A stretch of 61,568 bases of DNA from Bradyrhizobium sp. WSM1743 (GCF_000473065.1 NZ_AXAZ01000049.1:1-61568); one strand, 5' to 3'. Counted from the stretch's first letter, positions 36,620-45,089 are shown. The notes: generated by a model from the letters alone, not told the origin. Program-made: numbers and translations.

Positions 36620-36645
36620 AACTTGTCTGTTCGACTAGACAAGTT
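36620..36645. promoter_or_regulatory. Inverted repeat upstream of the NUDIX gene
   Basis: AACTTGTCT-gttcgact-AGACAAGTT is a perfect 9-bp inverted repeat with an 8-nt spacer, ending 36 bp before the chosen NUDIX start. TTGTCT/AGACAA arms are typical of GntR-family operators. It could also be a hairpin in the leader. No regulator is encoded nearby. Confidence 0.4.
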
Positions 36646-36681
36646 ACGATTGGCTTGATTCTGTTTTCGACGACGGCAGCA

Positions 36682-37074
36682 ATGGCGAAGTCTTCCAAGC
36701 TGGTTGCCGCCAGGCGCGGCAAGGTATTGTTGGTCAGGCGCCGGTCGGATGGCCTCTGGATGTTCCCGGGCGGGCGCAAGCGTGCGCGCGAGTCGGAGAA
36801 GGACTGCCTGCGGCGGGAGATCAAGGAGGAGCTGCCCAAGCTGAAGCTCGGCAGGATCAGCCTTTGGAAGGAAGTGAAGGCGAGGAACAAGCGCTCCGGC
36901 CGCAAGATGAGTGACGCGATCTTCATCACCAAGTCCGCCAAGGGCAGGCTGGCGATCGGCGACAAGAAGGAGATCGACCGCGCCGCCTGGCACAAGCCCC
37001 GCGGCATCCGCCTGACGCCGACCTCGCGCTACATCCGCGACCGCCTGTTTCCGAGGAAGCGGCGGCGGAGCTGA
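36682..37074 (+). CDS. NUDIX hydrolase
   Basis: 130 residues from the ATG at 36682 (AKSSKLVAARRGKVLLVRRR follows). The Nudix box GRKRARESEKDCLRREIKEEL fits G-x5-E-x7-R-E-U-x-E-E, with Pro in place of the last Gly. The enzyme should hydrolyse a nucleoside-diphosphate-linked compound with magnesium at the EE pair; the substrate is unknown. The end is very basic (RDRLFPRKRRRS). It converges with a zinc-ribbon gene 1 bp away. Confidence 0.8.
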   Translation: MAKSSKLVAARRGKVLLVRRRSDGLWMFPGGRKRARESEKDCLRREIKEELPKLKLGRISLWKEVKARNKRSGRKMSDAIFITKSAKGRLAIGDKKEIDRAAWHKPRGIRLTPTSRYIRDRLFPRKRRRS

Positions 37075-37075
37075 G

Positions 37076-37360
37076 CTAGTCCTCCCGCTCCGCCGATCGC
37101 GTCCGTCCGGCGAATCTCCTCGGCTGCGCCAACTGCGGTTCGGGTGCAGCAAGCTTCGCGGTCTCAAGCTCCCGCATCTCCTTGCGGACCTTGCGTGCAT
37201 TGCGCATTGCGCGCTTGATGAAGGGATGTTGGGAGTCCTCGGCGAAGAACAGCACCACTTCGCAACTCGGACATTGTCTGGAATAGCCGTCCTGCAACCG
37301 CCCGGCGCGATCGCGAAACACGTTCTTGCACCGCGTGCACTGAATCTGGACCGAACTCAT
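37076..37360 (-). CDS. Zinc-ribbon protein with charged tail
   Basis: 94 residues. CTRCKNVFRDRAGRLQDGYSRQCPSCEVVLFF gives two CxxC pairs 19 residues apart. The rest (KRAMRNARKVRKEMRELETAKLA) is a charged helix followed by a Pro/Arg-rich end. It resembles other small rhizobial zinc-ribbon proteins. Function unknown. Confidence 0.7.
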   Translation of the reverse strand: MSSVQIQCTRCKNVFRDRAGRLQDGYSRQCPSCEVVLFFAEDSQHPFIKRAMRNARKVRKEMRELETAKLAAPEPQLAQPRRFAGRTRSAERED

Positions 37361-37535
37361 GCGCGGACAACGATGGCTTTGAAAATGGAACGTCAGCTGA
37401 TCCCAAATGTCTGAAGAAAGCTTGAATGCCTTCGTGGCTGGATGCTGGCAGAACGCGCGCGGCCAACCACCACCATCCGGTCGATCCGGTCGCGGCCGGC
37501 GGCGGAAGGCGCCGGTTGGAACAGACAGCCAGCCG

Positions 37536-37775
37536 CTATTGCCTGGCCGCCATCGTTTCCAGGCAGTGGTTGAGAAAGGCAGTGCGATCCCTGGGCAGCA
37601 CCTTCTCGAGGTCCGCCTTCAGGGCGCATTCACGCTGGCGCAACTGCTCGGCCCGGCGCTTCTCGGCCGCCTCGCGATATTCGGGAGCAACCTTGTTGGG
37701 ATCGACCAGCGTCTGTGCGTGGGCGGGGACCGTCGCAAGCAGCGCGATGGCGCCGATGAAAATGAATGGTTTCAA
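37536..37775 (-). CDS. Small exported protein
   Basis: 79 residues from a TTG start with GGAGG 5 nt upstream; the ATG 24 bp earlier is less well placed and would dilute the signal peptide. The signal is (M)KPFIFIGAIALLATVPAHAQ. The mature part (LVDPNKVAPEYREAAEKRRAEQ and RECALKADLEKVLPRDRTAF) is helical and charged with two cysteines. Function unknown. Confidence 0.65.
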   Translation of the reverse strand: MKPFIFIGAIALLATVPAHAQTLVDPNKVAPEYREAAEKRRAEQLRQRECALKADLEKVLPRDRTAFLNHCLETMAARQ

Positions 37776-37990
37776 ATCAGCCTCCGTCAAAGGAGGCATC
37801 CTAGCGCGCTGCTTGCGCAAACCCAAACCGGAGGGATGCGGTACCGCATTCCTGATAGATCGGAACCGATATTGCGCCGACCGCGCCGGCAGACTTCCCG
37901 CCCACCTGCTTGGAACGACTCTGCGCCTCGCGCGTAGATTCTTGGCTCCCGGCCCAGTCCCCAACCCCAAAAGCCCCCGGGCCGTGAGAA

Positions 37991-38163
37991 AACCTTCCCC
38001 ACAAAGGTTGGCGACCTCAGGGCCTTCGCACTGAGGTCGTTTGGTGTACGCGTGTGAACCAGTTCACAAGCGCGCGGTGAAACCGCTGCTATGATGACGT
38101 CATTGTTTAACCGCTTCATTTTGAACGAACGCCCCAGCGTGGCTCCAAGCGCTGGGGCTTTTT
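37991..38163 (+). ncRNA. Candidate structured RNA with orphan intrinsic terminator
   Basis: Six inverted repeats follow one another: AACCTT/AAGGTT (37991-38009), CGACCTCAG/CTGAGGTCG (38012-38039), TGTGAAC/GTTCACA (38053-38068), GCGGT/ACCGC (38074-38086), ATGACGTCAT (38094-38103) and GCCCCAGCG/CGCTGGGGC followed by TTTTT (38131-38163). The last is a textbook intrinsic terminator on the plus strand although no plus-strand gene ends nearby. A small RNA or a leader of the Mfd-like gene is possible. Part of the palindromes could instead be protein-binding sites. I do not recognise a known RNA family. Confidence 0.4.
38131..38163 (+). terminator. Orphan intrinsic terminator before the Mfd-like gene
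   Basis: A 9-bp perfect stem (GCCCCAGCG/CGCTGGGGC) with a 10-nt loop is followed immediately by five T. The nearest plus-strand gene upstream ends more than 1 kb away, so it ends an unannotated transcript or attenuates the downstream helicase gene. It also argues that the helicase reading frame does not start before this point. Confidence 0.7.
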
Positions 38164-38333
38164 CGTGCCTACTACTGCGTCGAGCGCTCGATCGCATTGA
38201 CCGTCGCATCGAGAGCACGGGCCGCATTTGGGCCAAACCGCGGGGGATCGCGATGGCGTCCCCGGACGTTACCCGCGAGGGGTGCGTTCACGAGGCAAAT
38301 CCCATATGCATGGCGGCGAGTTGCCGATTCGAG

Positions 38334-41300
38334 ATGAAGGCGGCTCGCATTCAGTTTGCGACGGTTCAAGACCAGAAACGGGTTCAAGTGAGGCTTTCCA
38401 AAAAGGCAGGGGCGGCCAAGAAGGCGCCGAAGAAGAGCAAAGGATCGCAGCGCGCCACGATCTCGTCTTCGTCGCCCCTCGGCATGATGGCTCTCCATCT
38501 GCTTGCACAATGGAAGCAGTCCGGACGCAGCGGCATCGTCTTTCTCGCCGAGAACGAGAACAGGGCGGAGCGGCTGGGCAGCGTCATTCACGCGCTCGAC
38601 CCATCCTGCGAGGTGCTGGTGTTTCCGCGATTGAACACTTTGCCGTTCGATCAGCTCGAGCCGTCGCACGAGCTCGCGGGGCGCAGAGCCTCCGTGCTGA
38701 GGCGCCTCGCAAAATCCAAGAGACCCCTGTTTCTGGTGTCGACGGCGGAAGCCGTGATGGAGCGCCTGCCGCCGCCAGCGAGCCTGTCGCGCCTGAGCCT
38801 GAGCCTGAAGGTGGGCGGCACGTTCTCCGAGCGGGACCTCGAGACTCGCCTCGAGACCCTGGGATACGATCTCGACGATGAACCGGACTATCCAGGCGGG
38901 GCGCTGTTCCACGGGCAGACCTTCGAGATATTCCCCGCGGGCGCGCTGGGGCCGTTCCGGATCGAGCATTCGCAGCATGCGATCAAACGGATCGTGGCGT
39001 TCGACCCGCATGAGCACAGGATCGTCTTCGAGACCAGGGAGCTGCTCGTCGATCCGATGTCGGAGCGGCTCGGCCTTGCCGGCAAACGCGGCAAGCGCGC
39101 GAGCCTATTCGACTATTGCGGGAGCGCGAAGTGGATCGCGGACGCCGGGGTCCCGCTGCACGCCGACGGATGGCTGGATACGATCGAGGAAGCCGCAGGC
39201 CGGGCGGAGCGTGAGCGTGAATACCTCGGACGGCGCGACTGGAAGCAGCTCTCCAAGGGCATGAAGGTGCTGCCGCGGACGGCGTCCTTTCAGCCCATCC
39301 CGGAGTTTTCGAAGCTGACGTCCTCAAGGAAGGCGCTGCGGGCCTTTGTCGAGGAGACACGCCGGGCCGGATCGCGACTGATCCTCGTCGCCGCGCACGA
39401 GGACGATCTGCGCGTGATGGAGCGGATGAGCGGCGTCAAGGCGGAGCGCTGCGAGGACTGGGACGAGGCGGCGCGCAGGCGGGGCGGCGAGGCGGCGCTG
39501 CTGGCCGATCTCGATGCCGGCTTCGTCGTGCCAGGGAAGAAGCCTCTGGTCGTGGTGACGGCGTCCGACGTGCTCGGCAGCCGCGCGCATCATCCACAGC
39601 CGATGGCGCGCGCCTGGAGCGCGGCCTTCGACCATGCCGATGTGCCCGAGCAGGGCACGGTGGTGGTCCATCTCCAGCGCGGCCTTGCCGTGCTCGACGG
39701 CTTGCAGACCGTCAACACCGGCGGCGGCGCGATGCGCGAGATGATCCGCCTGAAGTTCGCCGGCGACAATGCGGTTCTGGCGCCGCCGCCCGATCTCGCC
39801 TTGATGTGGCCTTACGCAACCGAGCTCGGCAAGCTGACGCTCGACAAGGCGGACGGCAGCACATGGTGGGCGCGCCGCGGCGAGGCCGAGCGCGAGATCC
39901 AGATCGCCGGCAAGGTGCTCGCCAGGCACATCAGCCAGCGCCGCCGGCGGCGCGGCGAAAAGCTGGTGCCGCTGGGATCGGCCTACGAGAAGTTCGTCGC
40001 GCGCTTCCCTTACTTCACGACGAGCGATCAGGCCAAGGCGATCAACGACGTGCTGGACGATCTTGCATCCGGTCATCCGATGGACCGGGTGATCTGCGGC
40101 GACGTCGGCTTTGGCAAGACCGAGGTGGCGCTGCGGGCCGCGGCCGCGGTGGTGCTGTCGGGCAAGCAGGTGGCGGTCGCGGTGCCGACGACGGTGCTGG
40201 CCCGGCAGCACGTCGCCACGTTCCAGAGGCGCTTTGCGCCGTTCGGCATCGAGGTGGGAAATCTGTCGCGTGCGACCTCGGGCGCGGAGCTGCGGGAGAC
40301 CAAGGAGGGACTGCGCAGCGGCCGCATCAAGGTCGTGATCGGCACGCAGGCGCTCACGGGCAAGGACGTCAAGTTCGACGATCTCGGCCTCGTCATCATC
40401 GACGAGGAGCAGCATTTTGGCGCGGCCGAGAAGGCCAAGCTCGCAGGCCTCGCCAGGAACGTCCATGTGCTGATGATGAGCGCGACGCCGATCCCGCGGA
40501 CACTCGCCGCCGGCCTTGCCGGCTTCCGCGATCTCAGCGTGATCGCTTCGCCCCCGGTGCACCGGCTTCCGGTCGCAACCAGGATCGCGCCGCTATCGGA
40601 TGCGGCCATCGCCTCCGCACTGCTGCGCGAGCAGCGCCGCCACGGCCAGAGCTTTCTGATCTGTCCGCGCATCCATGATCTCGATCCGATGCTGGCGCGG
40701 GTGCAGGCGGTGGCGCCGGATCTGCGCATCGTCTGTCTGCACGGGAAGCTGCCCGCCGACGAGATCGACGATCGCATGATGAGCTTCGTCGAGGGCGGAG
40801 CCGACGTCCTGCTCGCGACCAACATCGTGGAGAGCGGCCTCGACATTCCCCGCGCCAACACCATCGTGGTCTGCTGGCCGGAAAAGTTCGGCCTTGCCCA
40901 GCTGCACCAGCTGCGCGGACGCGTCGGCCGTGGCGGCATCCGCGCCTTCGCCCATCTCCTGACCGAGACGGAGTCCGGACAGTCCGAGAAGCGGCTCGCC
41001 GTGCTCGAGGAATTCAGCCGGCCGGGCGCCGGCTTTGCCATCAGCGAGCGCGACCTCGATCTCAGAGGTGCGGGCGACCTGTTCTCGGAGCAGCAATCGG
41101 GTCACGTCCAGGTGTTCGGGCCGGTGCTCTACAGCCACCTCCTGAAAATGGCCTCGGAGAAGGCCGATGAGGAGCGCGCCGCGGTGTGGGTGCCCGACCT
41201 CAACCTTCCGGTCGGGGACATGCTGCCCGAGAGCTATGTGCAGTCCGAGCCGGTGCGGCTCGAGCTCTATGCGCGCGCCGCACGATGCAGCAGCGAGGAC

Positions 41301-41591
41301 GATCTCGACGACCTCGAGGAGGAAACCTCCCGCCGCTTCGGACCCTTGCCGAAGGTCGCGCGCGACTTCTTCGCTGCGGCGAAGCTCAGGATCGAGTGCA
41401 AGCGCAGAGGCATCATCCGGCTGGACGTCGGCCCTGAAGCTGCGGCCGTGACGTTCCTGCCCGGACGCTTGCGGAAGTCGCGGGGGAAGTCGCTGCAGCG
41501 CGACGGCGATCGCGTCATCTATCACAGCCCGATGCGGGACGCGCCGTTCGAGCGGGTGGAGGAATTGTTCGAGTTGCTCGATGAGGGGTGA
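38334..41591 (+). CDS. Mfd-like helicase (transcription-repair coupling factor paralogue)
   Basis: 1085 residues from the ATG at 38334; an ATG at 38253 after GGGGGA is also possible. The N-terminal part resembles the UvrB-like region of Mfd (NRAERLGSVIHALDPSCEVLVFPRLNTLPFDQLEPSHELAGRRA). A degenerate RID-like stretch (GTVVVHLQRGLAVLDGLQTV) precedes the superfamily 2 translocase: Walker A GDVGFGKTEVALRAA, VVIGTQALTG, IIDEEQHFG, MMSATPIPRTL, and Q-L-R-G-R-V-G-R. A TRCF C-terminal domain ends RVEELFELLDEG. Housekeeping Mfd is usually ~1150-1170 residues with a clearer RID, so this may be a second copy. It could displace RNA polymerase or another complex. Confidence 0.85.
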   Translation: MKAARIQFATVQDQKRVQVRLSKKAGAAKKAPKKSKGSQRATISSSSPLGMMALHLLAQWKQSGRSGIVFLAENENRAERLGSVIHALDPSCEVLVFPRLNTLPFDQLEPSHELAGRRASVLRRLAKSKRPLFLVSTAEAVMERLPPPASLSRLSLSLKVGGTFSERDLETRLETLGYDLDDEPDYPGGALFHGQTFEIFPAGALGPFRIEHSQHAIKRIVAFDPHEHRIVFETRELLVDPMSERLGLAGKRGKRASLFDYCGSAKWIADAGVPLHADGWLDTIEEAAGRAEREREYLGRRDWKQLSKGMKVLPRTASFQPIPEFSKLTSSRKALRAFVEETRRAGSRLILVAAHEDDLRVMERMSGVKAERCEDWDEAARRRGGEAALLADLDAGFVVPGKKPLVVVTASDVLGSRAHHPQPMARAWSAAFDHADVPEQGTVVVHLQRGLAVLDGLQTVNTGGGAMREMIRLKFAGDNAVLAPPPDLALMWPYATELGKLTLDKADGSTWWARRGEAEREIQIAGKVLARHISQRRRRRGEKLVPLGSAYEKFVARFPYFTTSDQAKAINDVLDDLASGHPMDRVICGDVGFGKTEVALRAAAAVVLSGKQVAVAVPTTVLARQHVATFQRRFAPFGIEVGNLSRATSGAELRETKEGLRSGRIKVVIGTQALTGKDVKFDDLGLVIIDEEQHFGAAEKAKLAGLARNVHVLMMSATPIPRTLAAGLAGFRDLSVIASPPVHRLPVATRIAPLSDAAIASALLREQRRHGQSFLICPRIHDLDPMLARVQAVAPDLRIVCLHGKLPADEIDDRMMSFVEGGADVLLATNIVESGLDIPRANTIVVCWPEKFGLAQLHQLRGRVGRGGIRAFAHLLTETESGQSEKRLAVLEEFSRPGAGFAISERDLDLRGAGDLFSEQQSGHVQVFGPVLYSHLLKMASEKADEERAAVWVPDLNLPVGDMLPESYVQSEPVRLELYARAARCSSEDDLDDLEEETSRRFGPLPKVARDFFAAAKLRIECKRRGIIRLDVGPEAAAVTFLPGRLRKSRGKSLQRDGDRVIYHSPMRDAPFERVEELFELLDEG

Positions 41592-41714
41592 GGGGCTCCG
41601 CCTTCGTCGGCAACGGATACCGGAAGCAAGGTACGACTTCTTCAATCGCGAGTTCGTAGCGGGAACCCGGTTCCACCATTATGGTTAACGAGGCGTGGCG
41701 AAGGAGATTGTCCG

Positions 41715-42332
41715 ATGTCCCATGCCATCCCCGCGGTCATAGTCGCGATTGTCGCAAGCTCGTATCTGTTGGCGCAGGCAGGCGGCGCAAATGCCGGGTC
41801 CGCAGGAGCGGGCATGGGAACGGGGGCGGGTAGCGCGGGCGGGTCGGCACCGTCTGGAATGGGGACGAGTGCAGGCAATGCGGGTCCCTCGGCACCTCCA
41901 GGGATGGGGACGAAAGACACCGCCACCGGCGGAGATCTGGGCACCAACAGCCAACCGACCAATCCGAACGTTCAGCCCGCCACGCCCGCGAGGTCGCGGG
42001 CGGCAGGTCAGGCCGCAAGAAATGCCGGGGTTGGTCACGCTCCAAATGGCCTGCCGATCGGCGCGATTGGGAGCGGCACGAGCAATGAGGATCAATTGGC
42101 CACTGGTTCGGCGCCGCTCCAGAACAGATTCCGGCCGGCAACACAGGCTCAAGGAAACGCCAATGTTGGTTCAGAGGGTCTGTCAGGGAGAGGCTCGAGC
42201 CTTTCGGACCAGATCAGGCAACCGCGAGCTGCACGAGCTGGAGACAAGGTGCTGGATGCAAAAGCGCAGGTCGAGCGACGAACGAATGTGTCGCGCAGAC
42301 GCGTTCCGAACCCGATAAAGCCAGGTTCGTAA
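41715..42332 (+). CDS. Exported low-complexity Gly/Ala/Ser-rich protein
   Basis: 205 residues. The signal peptide is MSHAIPAVIVAIVASSYLLAQAGGANA. A repetitive segment follows with SAGAGMGTGAGSAGGSAPSG and related units spaced about 15-17 residues apart, each ending G-M-G-T. The C-terminal third is basic (RRTNVSRRRVPNPIKPGS). Unstructured, possibly cell-wall or surface associated. It lies between the Mfd-like gene and a copy of that gene's own 3' end. I know no family. Confidence 0.55.
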   Translation: MSHAIPAVIVAIVASSYLLAQAGGANAGSAGAGMGTGAGSAGGSAPSGMGTSAGNAGPSAPPGMGTKDTATGGDLGTNSQPTNPNVQPATPARSRAAGQAARNAGVGHAPNGLPIGAIGSGTSNEDQLATGSAPLQNRFRPATQAQGNANVGSEGLSGRGSSLSDQIRQPRAARAGDKVLDAKAQVERRTNVSRRRVPNPIKPGS

Positions 42333-42372
42333 TCTGCGAGTGAAGGGGCGAAGAGACAGGATCGGCGCAATG

Positions 42373-42444
42373 GATCGTCGCGCTCTACCACAGCCCGATG
42401 CGGGATGGTTCGGGCGGGTGGAGGAGTGGTTCGAGCTGCTGAGG
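42373..42444 (+). pseudogene. Duplicated fragment of the 3' end of the Mfd-like gene
   Basis: This 72-bp segment (GATCGTCGCGCTCTACCACA, then CCCGATGCGGGAT and GGGTGGAGGAGTGGTTCGAG) matches the end of the upstream helicase gene at about 41507-41583 with scattered substitutions and small gaps. No other part of the gene is present. It suggests a partial tandem duplication or insertion of the 41.7-42.3 kb gene into an older repeat structure. Confidence 0.65.
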
Positions 42445-42917
42445 GTTAGGGCGCATCAAAAAATGCGAAAACAACCCCATGCACAGTAGCTAAGTGCTTC
42501 TGCCATCACGTCTTCTGCATCGTCGGTCGCGATCACTGCTCCGGGCTGACACAGCTGTTGGTCTCATGATCCGGATGGGGCCAACTGCTCATGCCGCATC
42601 TCTGGCGCCGGAGCTCCAGCACGCATCCGGTTGCACCGTCGGGCAAAACAGGGGTATTCTGCCAGCTTCGGAAAATCCGTTTCGAGGCGTGTTCAGGGGG
42701 CCCACAGTCAGGGTAGCTTCCCGGCTGTTTTCGTCACTGCATCGCATCGCCCCCCGTAATCGGCCGGGGTCGCTGAGCCGTCGGCCAGCCCCGCCGCTAA
42801 CGTGGAATTAATCCGAAATGCTCACAATTTTAGGCAGTTGGAGTTGGGTGCTGCGTACAAGGATTCGTCGCGAGGACGTTCCAGGGGCGGCTTCCTGTTG
42901 CTCGCTCACTGGGGTCA
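42445..42917. other. Intergenic region without a recognisable gene
   Basis: 473 bp. Open frames exist on the plus strand (about 42494-42811), but their composition is Arg/Ser-rich as expected of chance frames and no Shine-Dalgarno site precedes them. The right part probably carries the promoter of the gene at 42918. Confidence 0.35.
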
Positions 42918-43586
42918 ATGCACGTGACCACGACATTCGAAACGCCAACCTTCGCCGAAGAACTCGATGCGGTCGCCCTTGCTGCCGCCGCAGCAGCGCA
43001 CGAGCCCGCAGCCCTGGAAGCACCAGCGCCGATCAAGCGCGCCAGCCGGAAATCGATCTTGGCACTCTCGGTGTGTGCCTTGGCCATCAATGGCGCCGCG
43101 GCCATCTATATGTTGCCGTCCGGCTTGCCGTCGCTGAATGTCAGCAGCCTGGCTGAGCTCCTTCCGCGCCAGGAAGCGCCCGCGCCGAAGCCGGATCCGG
43201 TTGCCGCCGCCTTGAAGGAGATCCAGTCGGCCCAGCAGCAACACACGGCTTCGCTGCAGGAGAACAATCAGGCCTTGCAGCAAAATGCCGCCCTGCTGCA
43301 GCAGGATTCATTGGTGCTGCTGTCCCTGCGGCAGAGCATCACGGACGAACGGGTCGACGTGAAGAAGATATCGTCGCAGCTGTCCACGCTGATCGCGAAG
43401 GTCGACTCGCTGCAGAATGTGATGATGTCGGACGTCACGTCCTCCATTCGACGAGCGAATGCCCGCTATGGGCTGTCCGCAGCGATGCGCAAACGGATGG
43501 CGCGGCCGCCGAAGCCCGTCGGGCCGGTTTCGGTGGGAGGGGCACCGCTGAGCGTGCCGGCAGCGACGGCGGCTCCGGAGAGCTGA
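42918..43586 (+). CDS. Single-pass membrane protein with periplasmic coiled coil
   Basis: 222 residues. The N-terminus is alanine-rich and cytosolic (FAEELDAVALAAAAAAHEPAA). One membrane helix follows (KSILALSVCALAINGAAAIYML) and then a long coiled coil (ALKEIQSAQQQHTASLQENN, QALQQNAALLQQDSLVLLSLRQS, KISSQLSTLIAKVDSLQNVM). The tail is Pro-rich. The topology is like that of proteins tethering envelope layers. Function unknown. A MITE-like repeat begins 13 bp after the stop. Confidence 0.65.
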   Translation: MHVTTTFETPTFAEELDAVALAAAAAAHEPAALEAPAPIKRASRKSILALSVCALAINGAAAIYMLPSGLPSLNVSSLAELLPRQEAPAPKPDPVAAALKEIQSAQQQHTASLQENNQALQQNAALLQQDSLVLLSLRQSITDERVDVKKISSQLSTLIAKVDSLQNVMMSDVTSSIRRANARYGLSAAMRKRMARPPKPVGPVSVGGAPLSVPAATAAPES

Positions 43587-43599
43587 AGACGAGTAGCGC

Positions 43600-43691
43600 G
43601 TAGGATGGGTTGAGCCCTTGCGAAACCCATCGCCGGCAATTTGGTCGATCACTCCGCGGCATGAGTGATGGGTTCAGTAATCAAGGGCTTC
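43600..43691. repeat. MITE-like repeat, copy A (internally deleted)
   Basis: The left end GTAGGATGGGTTGAGCCCTT continues CGAAACCCATCGCCGGCAATT as in copies B and E. The right arm is degenerate (GTGATGGGTTCAGTAATCAAGGGCTT). The central ~60 bp of the full-length copies is missing. Confidence 0.65.
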
Positions 43692-43941
43692 AATTGTTGA
43701 GCCGTGACCTCCAGCCGTATTCCTGATGCGAAATCGTGGCGGTGATGTCGGCCTCCTTGTCCGCTGAGAGGCGCCAGGCTGCAACTCCGAAGCACAACGT
43801 CAAGACCAGGGCCGTCGCAAGCAGAAGCATCGAGACGAAATGGCTCACGCGCGTCACCAGGAGTTTGAAACTACGAGAGAGCGAACACGAGTTGGCGATT
43901 CGGAAAATGCAGGCGCGCTGACCTAAAGGCCTGATTTCCAC
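43690..43941 (-). CDS. Small membrane protein (uncertain)
   Basis: 83 residues. One clear transmembrane helix (VSMLLLATALVLTLCFGVAAW) lies near the middle with a basic N-terminus before it and a polar C-terminus (RLSADKEADITATISHQEYGW). The stop lies at the edge of repeat copy A, so the C-terminus may have been altered by the insertion. No family known to me. Confidence 0.4.
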   Translation of the reverse strand: MEIRPLGQRACIFRIANSCSLSRSFKLLVTRVSHFVSMLLLATALVLTLCFGVAAWRLSADKEADITATISHQEYGWRSRLNN

Positions 43942-43947
43942 ATCCAG

Positions 43948-44181
43948 TCACACAGGACCAAAGGCGCTCACGATCCCGATCGTGATCGGGACCAGCGCGA
44001 CGATTGTCCATAAGGCGGGCGAGCTGGAGGATAGGCCGGCGAAAAAGATCAAGAGACCGAAGCCCACGAGGGCCGCCGAGATGGCATACGCGAGTGCTTT
44101 TTCCACCGTTCGATCCACGAGGAATACGGGATGGATTGCGCCTTTAGGACTCACCGCCGGCCGAAACGTTCCTACCCTCAT
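43948..44181 (-). CDS. Small membrane protein with two helices
   Basis: 77 residues from the internal ATG at 44181 (MRVGTFRPAVSPKGAIHPVF). Two hydrophobic helices: ALAYAISAALVGFGLLIFFAGL and LWTIVALVPITIGIVSAFG. Membership of a known family is not apparent. It ends 6 bp before the neighbouring small membrane gene starts, so the two may be expressed together. Confidence 0.5.
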   Translation of the reverse strand: MRVGTFRPAVSPKGAIHPVFLVDRTVEKALAYAISAALVGFGLLIFFAGLSSSSPALWTIVALVPITIGIVSAFGPV

Positions 44182-44273
44182 ATTTGGGCTACAACTGCAG
44201 CCCCGAAGCTGGAGACACAAAATCAGTCGGATGTCCGCGCTGACCTGGCCCGCGGGATTAGCGGCGCACGCTT

Positions 44274-44468
44274 CTAGGGCCGAGACGGGTCAGTCCCGGT
44301 CTTCCGCTCAAGCATCGCCATTTCAACCTGGTCAGCCAGGACCGTGAGGTGGCACGCAAGCCGATCGAACACTTCGCGCTTGGCTGGATCGGTTGCCAAA
44401 TCGCGGATCAGGGCGCATTCGGCCGCATCTTTCCGAAGTTTCTCAAGCTGGGCCAGATAGTCCTTCAT
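44274..44468 (-). CDS. Small helical cytosolic protein
   Basis: 64 residues from the ATG at 44468, with GGGAG 13 nt upstream. KDYLAQLEKLRKDAAECALI is followed by RDLATDPAKREVFDRLACHL and ADQVEMAMLERK. Short proteins with the pattern 'L-R-K-D-A-A-E-C-x-x-I-x-D-L-A-T' are frequent in Bradyrhizobium; function unknown. Confidence 0.6.
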   Translation of the reverse strand: MKDYLAQLEKLRKDAAECALIRDLATDPAKREVFDRLACHLTVLADQVEMAMLERKTGTDPSRP

Positions 44469-44764
44469 CGGTAACTGGCTCCCGTTCCCCGCAAATGGAA
44501 CTGTACAGCCAATGTCCGAAAGCGAACAGAAGAGATTGCCGTTTTTTCCCGCGGTCGGGGCCGTCATTGGTAATGGCCCGATCTATCGATCGCATCCCGT
44601 GAGGCTGGCCCTTCTACGCGTTCGCGACATGGGGCGTTTGAGCCATTTTTGCAGTGCACGGCGCTGCGACAACGGCGCAGCATTTTCACAGGAACTGTCC
44701 CCTCGCTATCGCATTTTCTCGCCTGCATAGTTTTCCCGATCGGTCGGGACTGGGGGGGCGTGCA

Positions 44765-45004
44765 ATGGGCACTTTTGATCACACCGCTGTGCTGCAACAG
44801 CGTTGCGACGAGCTTGCTTCCGGCCTTTCCGAGTTAGAAAATTTGCGCTCCCGCGTGATCGCGGCCGAGCAAATGCAGGAGATGCGTAGCGTCGACCGCA
44901 AATCGGCCGCAGCAATTCGCAGGAGTGCTAAATCCAAATCGTCATCGGCAAAAGCCGATCGGCCAAAGCGGCGCTTGGCGCGGCCGCCCAACGTCAGGCA
45001 ATGA
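44765..45004 (+). CDS. Small basic protein
   Basis: 79 residues from the ATG at 44765. A helical N-terminal half (DHTAVLQQRCDELASGLSEL, then RVIAAEQMQEM) precedes a very basic Ser/Lys/Arg-rich tail (RRSAKSKSSSAKADRPKRR). Possibly nucleic-acid binding. Codon use is moderate. Unknown function. Confidence 0.45.
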   Translation: MGTFDHTAVLQQRCDELASGLSELENLRSRVIAAEQMQEMRSVDRKSAAAIRRSAKSKSSSAKADRPKRRLARPPNVRQ

Positions 45005-45089
45005 CGTCGGACGCAGGGCGTCCGGCATGCCAATGCCGGTCAGAGACAGGCAACCTTCATCAGCATTCGAGCGTGGCCGAAATACTCAA

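Noticed and set aside
35272..37200. 642-codon open frame on the minus strand
   Set aside because: It covers the AI-2E permease and NUDIX genes on the other strand and has a low-complexity Arg/Asp/Gln composition typical of a shadow frame.
38091..38333. Start of the Mfd-like protein at 38091
   Set aside because: The extra 81 residues cross a strong intrinsic terminator (38131-38163) and look non-coding.
42494..42811. Possible 105-codon gene
   Set aside because: Arg/Ser/Leu-rich chance composition, no Shine-Dalgarno site, no recognisable pattern.
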